Shown here: positions 5,057 through 7,413 of the stretch, piece by piece
How the letters are laid out: each line of letters begins with the position of its first letter
How positions within the stretch are numbered: position 1 is the first letter of the stretch
Assembly: GCA_945637645.1 (NCBI GenBank)
Contig: CALZDK010000097.1
Span: forward strand, 1 to 7,413
Origin: an uncultured Prevotella sp.
GTDB lineage: Bacteria > Bacteroidota > Bacteroidia > Bacteroidales > Bacteroidaceae
DNA: 7,413 bases
Direction: 5' to 3'
Program-made: the position numbers and the translations under genes
Notes under the pieces: generated by a model
What the model saw: only the letters and a program-made list of their open reading frames with translations
The model's database searches: none
Told to the model about the DNA's origin: nothing

Positions 5057-7030
5057 TTAAGCGTCAATGTTAGCGTAGGTTGCGTTCTTTTCAATAAACT
5101 CGCGGCGTGGCTCCACGTCGTCGCCCATTAGCATAGAGAATATCTCGTCGGCTTCAGCTGCGTTTTCTATTGTCACCTGCTTCAGCAGTCGGGTCTCAGG
5201 GTTCATGGTGGTCTCCCACAGCTGTTCCGGGTTCATCTCACCAAGACCTTTGTATCTCTGGGTGTGTATTGTCTTTCCGTCGTCAACGCCGTTGCCCCAT
5301 TTGTCGAGGAACGCCTGGCGCTGCTGGTCGGTGTAGCAGTATTCCTTCGCCTTGTTCTTGTAGGTGCAGAGATAGAGTGGAGGAGTGGCTATGTAGAGAT
5401 GTCCCTCTTGTATCACCTTTGGCATGAAGCGGTAGAAGAGTGTCATGATAAGCGTGTCGATGTGTGAACCATCGACGTCGGCATCGGTCATTATTATGAT
5501 CTTGTCGTAGCGCAGCTTGTCGATGTTCGCCTCTTTGTCTCCTTCGCCGTCAACGCCGAAGCGCACGCCAATACTCTGTATGATGTTCATCACCGACTCG
5601 CTCTCGAACACCTTGTGCCACATCACTTTCTCCACATTCAGGATTTTTCCTCTCAGAGGCAGTATTGCCTGCGTGTAGCGGTCGCGTCCCTGCTTTGCCG
5701 AACCTCCTGCGGAGTCTCCCTCCACGAGGAATATCTCGCACGCCTTCGGGTCTTTGTTGGAGCAGTCGGCAAGTTTGCCAGGCAGTCCGCCGCCTGTCAT
5801 CGGGTTCTTGCGCTGTACGCTCTCCCTTGCCTTTCGGGCTGCTATACGTGCCGTGGCGGCGAGAATCACCTTGTCGCAAATCTGTTTTGCCTCTTTCGGG
5901 TGCTCCTCAAGATAGTATGTAAGGGCCTCGCCCACTGCCTGCTGCACTGCTCCAGCCACCTCGGAGTTTCCAAGCTTTGTCTTTGTCTGACCCTCAAACT
6001 GCGGTTCTGCAACCTTTATTGATATCACAGCCGTAAGACCCTCGCGGAAGTCCTCTCCCGCAATCTCTATCTTCGCTTTCTCTATCTGCTTTGATATCAC
6101 CGGGTCGGCGTCGGCATATTTCTTCAGTGTGCGGGTCAGCGCCATACGGAAGCCCACGAGGTGCGTGCCGCCTTCTATGGTGTTGATGTTGTTCACGTAG
6201 GAGTGGATGTTCTCCGTGTAGTCGGTGTTGTACATCACTGCCACTTCAATGGGCACTCCCTGCTTCTCTGTCTTCAGGTATATCACGTCGTCGAAAAGGT
6301 GGGTGCGGTGGCGGTCAACGTAGCGCACAAACTCCTTCAGTCCGTCCTTGGCATGGAACACCTCCTGGCGTGTCTTTCCCTCCTCGTCGGGGCGCATGTC
6401 GGTGAGTGTTATGGTTATTCCGGCATTGAGGTATGCCAACTCACGCATACGCTTCGCAATGATGTCGTATTTGTATGTTGTGGTGGTGAACACTGTCGGG
6501 TCTGGCCAGAACTGCTGTCGCGTACCGCGTAGCTCTGTTTCGCCCACCACCTTCACAGGATAGAGCGGTTTCCCCTTTTCATATTCCTGCTGGTATATCT
6601 TTCCGTCGCGGAACACCTGCGAGAGCATTTTTGTTGACAGCGCGTTAACGCAGCTTACGCCCACGCCATGCAAACCGCCGCTGACTTTGTACGATCCTTT
6701 GTCGAATTTTCCTCCGGCATGGAGCACTGTCATTACCACCTCCAATGCCGACTTGTGCAGTTTCTCGTGCTCGTCCACCGGGATACCACGTCCGTTGTCC
6801 TGCACTGTGATAGACTCGTCCTCGTTTATTGTCACCTCGATGTGTGTGCAATAGCCAGCCATTGCCTCGTCGATGGAGTTGTCAACAGTCTCGTTCACGA
6901 GATGGTGCAGTCCTTTCTCGCTTATGTCTCCAATATACATTGCCGGACGCTTGCGCACGGCCTCAAGACCCTCGAGCACCTGAATGTTACTCGCAGAGTA
7001 ATTACTTTCTTTGGTTATGTCTTCTGCCAT
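5057..7030 (-). CDS. gyrB: DNA gyrase subunit B (type IIA topoisomerase, ATPase subunit)
   Basis: GyrB is the ATPase and TOPRIM subunit of gyrase (GyrA2GyrB2), which introduces negative supercoils into DNA in the cytoplasm. From the ATG at 7030 the protein has 657 residues. The GHKL ATPase domain shows HHLVNETVDNSIDEA (candidate catalytic Glu47, Mg-binding Asn51), DNGRGIPV (Asp78) and the glycine-rich lid GGLHGVGVSCVNALS (118-132). The transducer carries EGQTKTKLGN (347-356, ATP-contacting Lys350). The TOPRIM domain has EGDSAGGSAKQGRDR (Glu437), PLRGK (458-462) and TDADVDGSHI (Asp516, Asp518). The C-terminal motif QRYKGLGEMNPEQLWETTMNP is at 591-611. It lacks the large insertion of the roughly 800-residue E. 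coli type, as usual in Bacteroidetes. A longer start at 7045 uses TTG and lies inside the short leader; relatives begin with MA/MS-E, so ATG at 7030 is preferred. ParE is the alternative, but the length, TOPRIM sequence and rpsT linkage favour GyrB. Confidence 0.96.
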   Translation of the reverse strand: MAEDITKESNYSASNIQVLEGLEAVRKRPAMYIGDISEKGLHHLVNETVDNSIDEAMAGYCTHIEVTINEDESITVQDNGRGIPVDEHEKLHKSALEVVMTVLHAGGKFDKGSYKVSGGLHGVGVSCVNALSTKMLSQVFRDGKIYQQEYEKGKPLYPVKVVGETELRGTRQQFWPDPTVFTTTTYKYDIIAKRMRELAYLNAGITITLTDMRPDEEGKTRQEVFHAKDGLKEFVRYVDRHRTHLFDDVIYLKTEKQGVPIEVAVMYNTDYTENIHSYVNNINTIEGGTHLVGFRMALTRTLKKYADADPVISKQIEKAKIEIAGEDFREGLTAVISIKVAEPQFEGQTKTKLGNSEVAGAVQQAVGEALTYYLEEHPKEAKQICDKVILAATARIAARKARESVQRKNPMTGGGLPGKLADCSNKDPKACEIFLVEGDSAGGSAKQGRDRYTQAILPLRGKILNVEKVMWHKVFESESVMNIIQSIGVRFGVDGEGDKEANIDKLRYDKIIIMTDADVDGSHIDTLIMTLFYRFMPKVIQEGHLYIATPPLYLCTYKNKAKEYCYTDQQRQAFLDKWGNGVDDGKTIHTQRYKGLGEMNPEQLWETTMNPETRLLKQVTIENAAEADEIFSMLMGDDVEPRREFIEKNATYANIDA

Positions 7031-7055
7031 TTCTTTGATAGTCAAAATTATTGCG

Positions 7056-7087
7056 CAAAGTTACAATAAATATCTGACATGGAGAAA
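7056..7087 (-). promoter_or_regulatory. putative Bacteroidetes-type promoter of gyrB
   Basis: On the minus strand, TAACTTTG (7063-7056) matches the -7 consensus TAnnTTTG exactly. A weak -33 element TTTC (7087-7084) lies 20 nt upstream. Transcription would begin near 7050, giving a leader of about 20 nt before the ATG at 7030. The -7 box is convincing and the -33 box is degenerate. Its position just after the rpsT terminator supports the call. Confidence 0.65.
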
Positions 7088-7121
7088 TTTTTGGAGTGAA
7101 AAATACAAAAAATACAAAAAA

Positions 7122-7158
7122 CAAAAGCAGGTTGCACCATAGTAATGATGCAACCTGC
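7122..7158 (-). terminator. intrinsic terminator of rpsT
   Basis: Perfect 10-bp inverted repeat, GCAGGTTGCA at 7127-7136 and TGCAACCTGC at 7149-7158, with a 12-nt loop. Read on the minus strand, the stem is followed directly by TTTTGTTTTTTG. It begins about 25 nt after the rpsT stop, so it should separate rpsT transcription from gyrB, which has its own promoter just downstream. Confidence 0.9.
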
Positions 7159-7182
7159 ACTGTGTATTGCGGTTGTTCTGAT

Positions 7183-7413
7183 TTATCCCAGCTTGTTGAT
7201 GTGCAGAGCGAGGCTTGACTTGATGTTCGCAGCCTTGTTCTTGTGGATAATGTTTGTCTTTGACAACTTATCCAACATCTTCTGTACACTTGGATACAAC
7301 TTCACAGCCTCTTCCTTGTCTGTGAGAGCACGCAACTTGCGAACAGCGTTGCGCATCGTCTTTGCATAATACTTGTTATGCAGCGCCTTTTTCTTGTCCT
7401 GGCGGATTCTCTT
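7183..7413 (-). CDS. rpsT: 30S ribosomal protein S20, partial (N-terminus outside window)
   Basis: S20 is a small, basic primary-binding protein of the 30S subunit that contacts 16S rRNA. The visible 76 residues run from KRIRQDKKK to HINKLG followed by TAA. The stretches [44 protein letters not shown] are the typical S20 helices, rich in Lys/Arg, and match Bacteroidetes S20 closely. About eight N-terminal residues (family pattern MANHKSS-) lie beyond the window end, so the start is not seen. It is followed by an intrinsic terminator and then by gyrB on the same strand, a gene order I know from other Bacteroidetes. No frameshift or odd residue is seen. Identification is secure. Confidence 0.97.
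   Translation of the reverse strand, partial: KRIRQDKKKALHNKYYAKTMRNAVRKLRALTDKEEAVKLYPSVQKMLDKLSKTNIIHKNKAANIKSSLALHINKLG

Noticed and set aside
5057..7030. ParE (topoisomerase IV subunit B) instead of GyrB
   Set aside because: The length, the TOPRIM sequence EGDSAGGSAKQGRDR, the C-terminal QRYKGLGEMNPEQLWETTMNP and the rpsT linkage fit Bacteroidetes GyrB better.

Overview
The window looks like a chromosome segment of a Bacteroidetes bacterium, most likely Prevotella or a close relative. Three things point there: GyrB, S20 and TrpS read like Prevotella/Bacteroides proteins; the promoters fit the Bacteroidetes consensus (TTTG, about 19 nt, TAnnTTTG) instead of -35/-10 boxes; and gene starts have A-rich leaders without a strong Shine-Dalgarno. 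All recognised genes lie on the minus strand, so transcription runs from high to low coordinates.

In transcription order the layout is: the 3' part of rpsT (ribosomal protein S20), cut by the window end, with a strong intrinsic terminator; gyrB (DNA gyrase subunit B) with its own promoter; an AT-rich intergenic inverted repeat; a secreted GH95 glycosidase; a four-base overlap into a secreted, cysteine-rich protein that resembles the non-catalytic N-terminal domains of GH78 alpha-L-rhamnosidases; two tandem repeat units, each a hairpin plus a consensus promoter; trpS (tryptophanyl-tRNA synthetase) with an intrinsic terminator; and about 300 bases with no gene I can support but with some local structure.

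The window mixes housekeeping functions (translation, DNA supercoiling, tRNA charging) with a two-gene carbohydrate cassette. The GH95 enzyme and its partner are probably co-translated, exported to the periplasm or beyond, and act on terminal alpha-L-fucose or alpha-L-galactose of plant or host glycans. No SusC/SusD pair, regulator or transporter is visible, so this is a small satellite cassette, not a complete polysaccharide utilisation locus.

I found no CRISPR array, transposase, tRNA, rRNA or defence system, and nothing that I can call a new system. The points most worth a second look are the GH95 active site, which has Thr where the 1,2-alpha-L-fucosidases have His; the uncharacterised translationally coupled partner; and the duplicated hairpin-promoter units in front of trpS.
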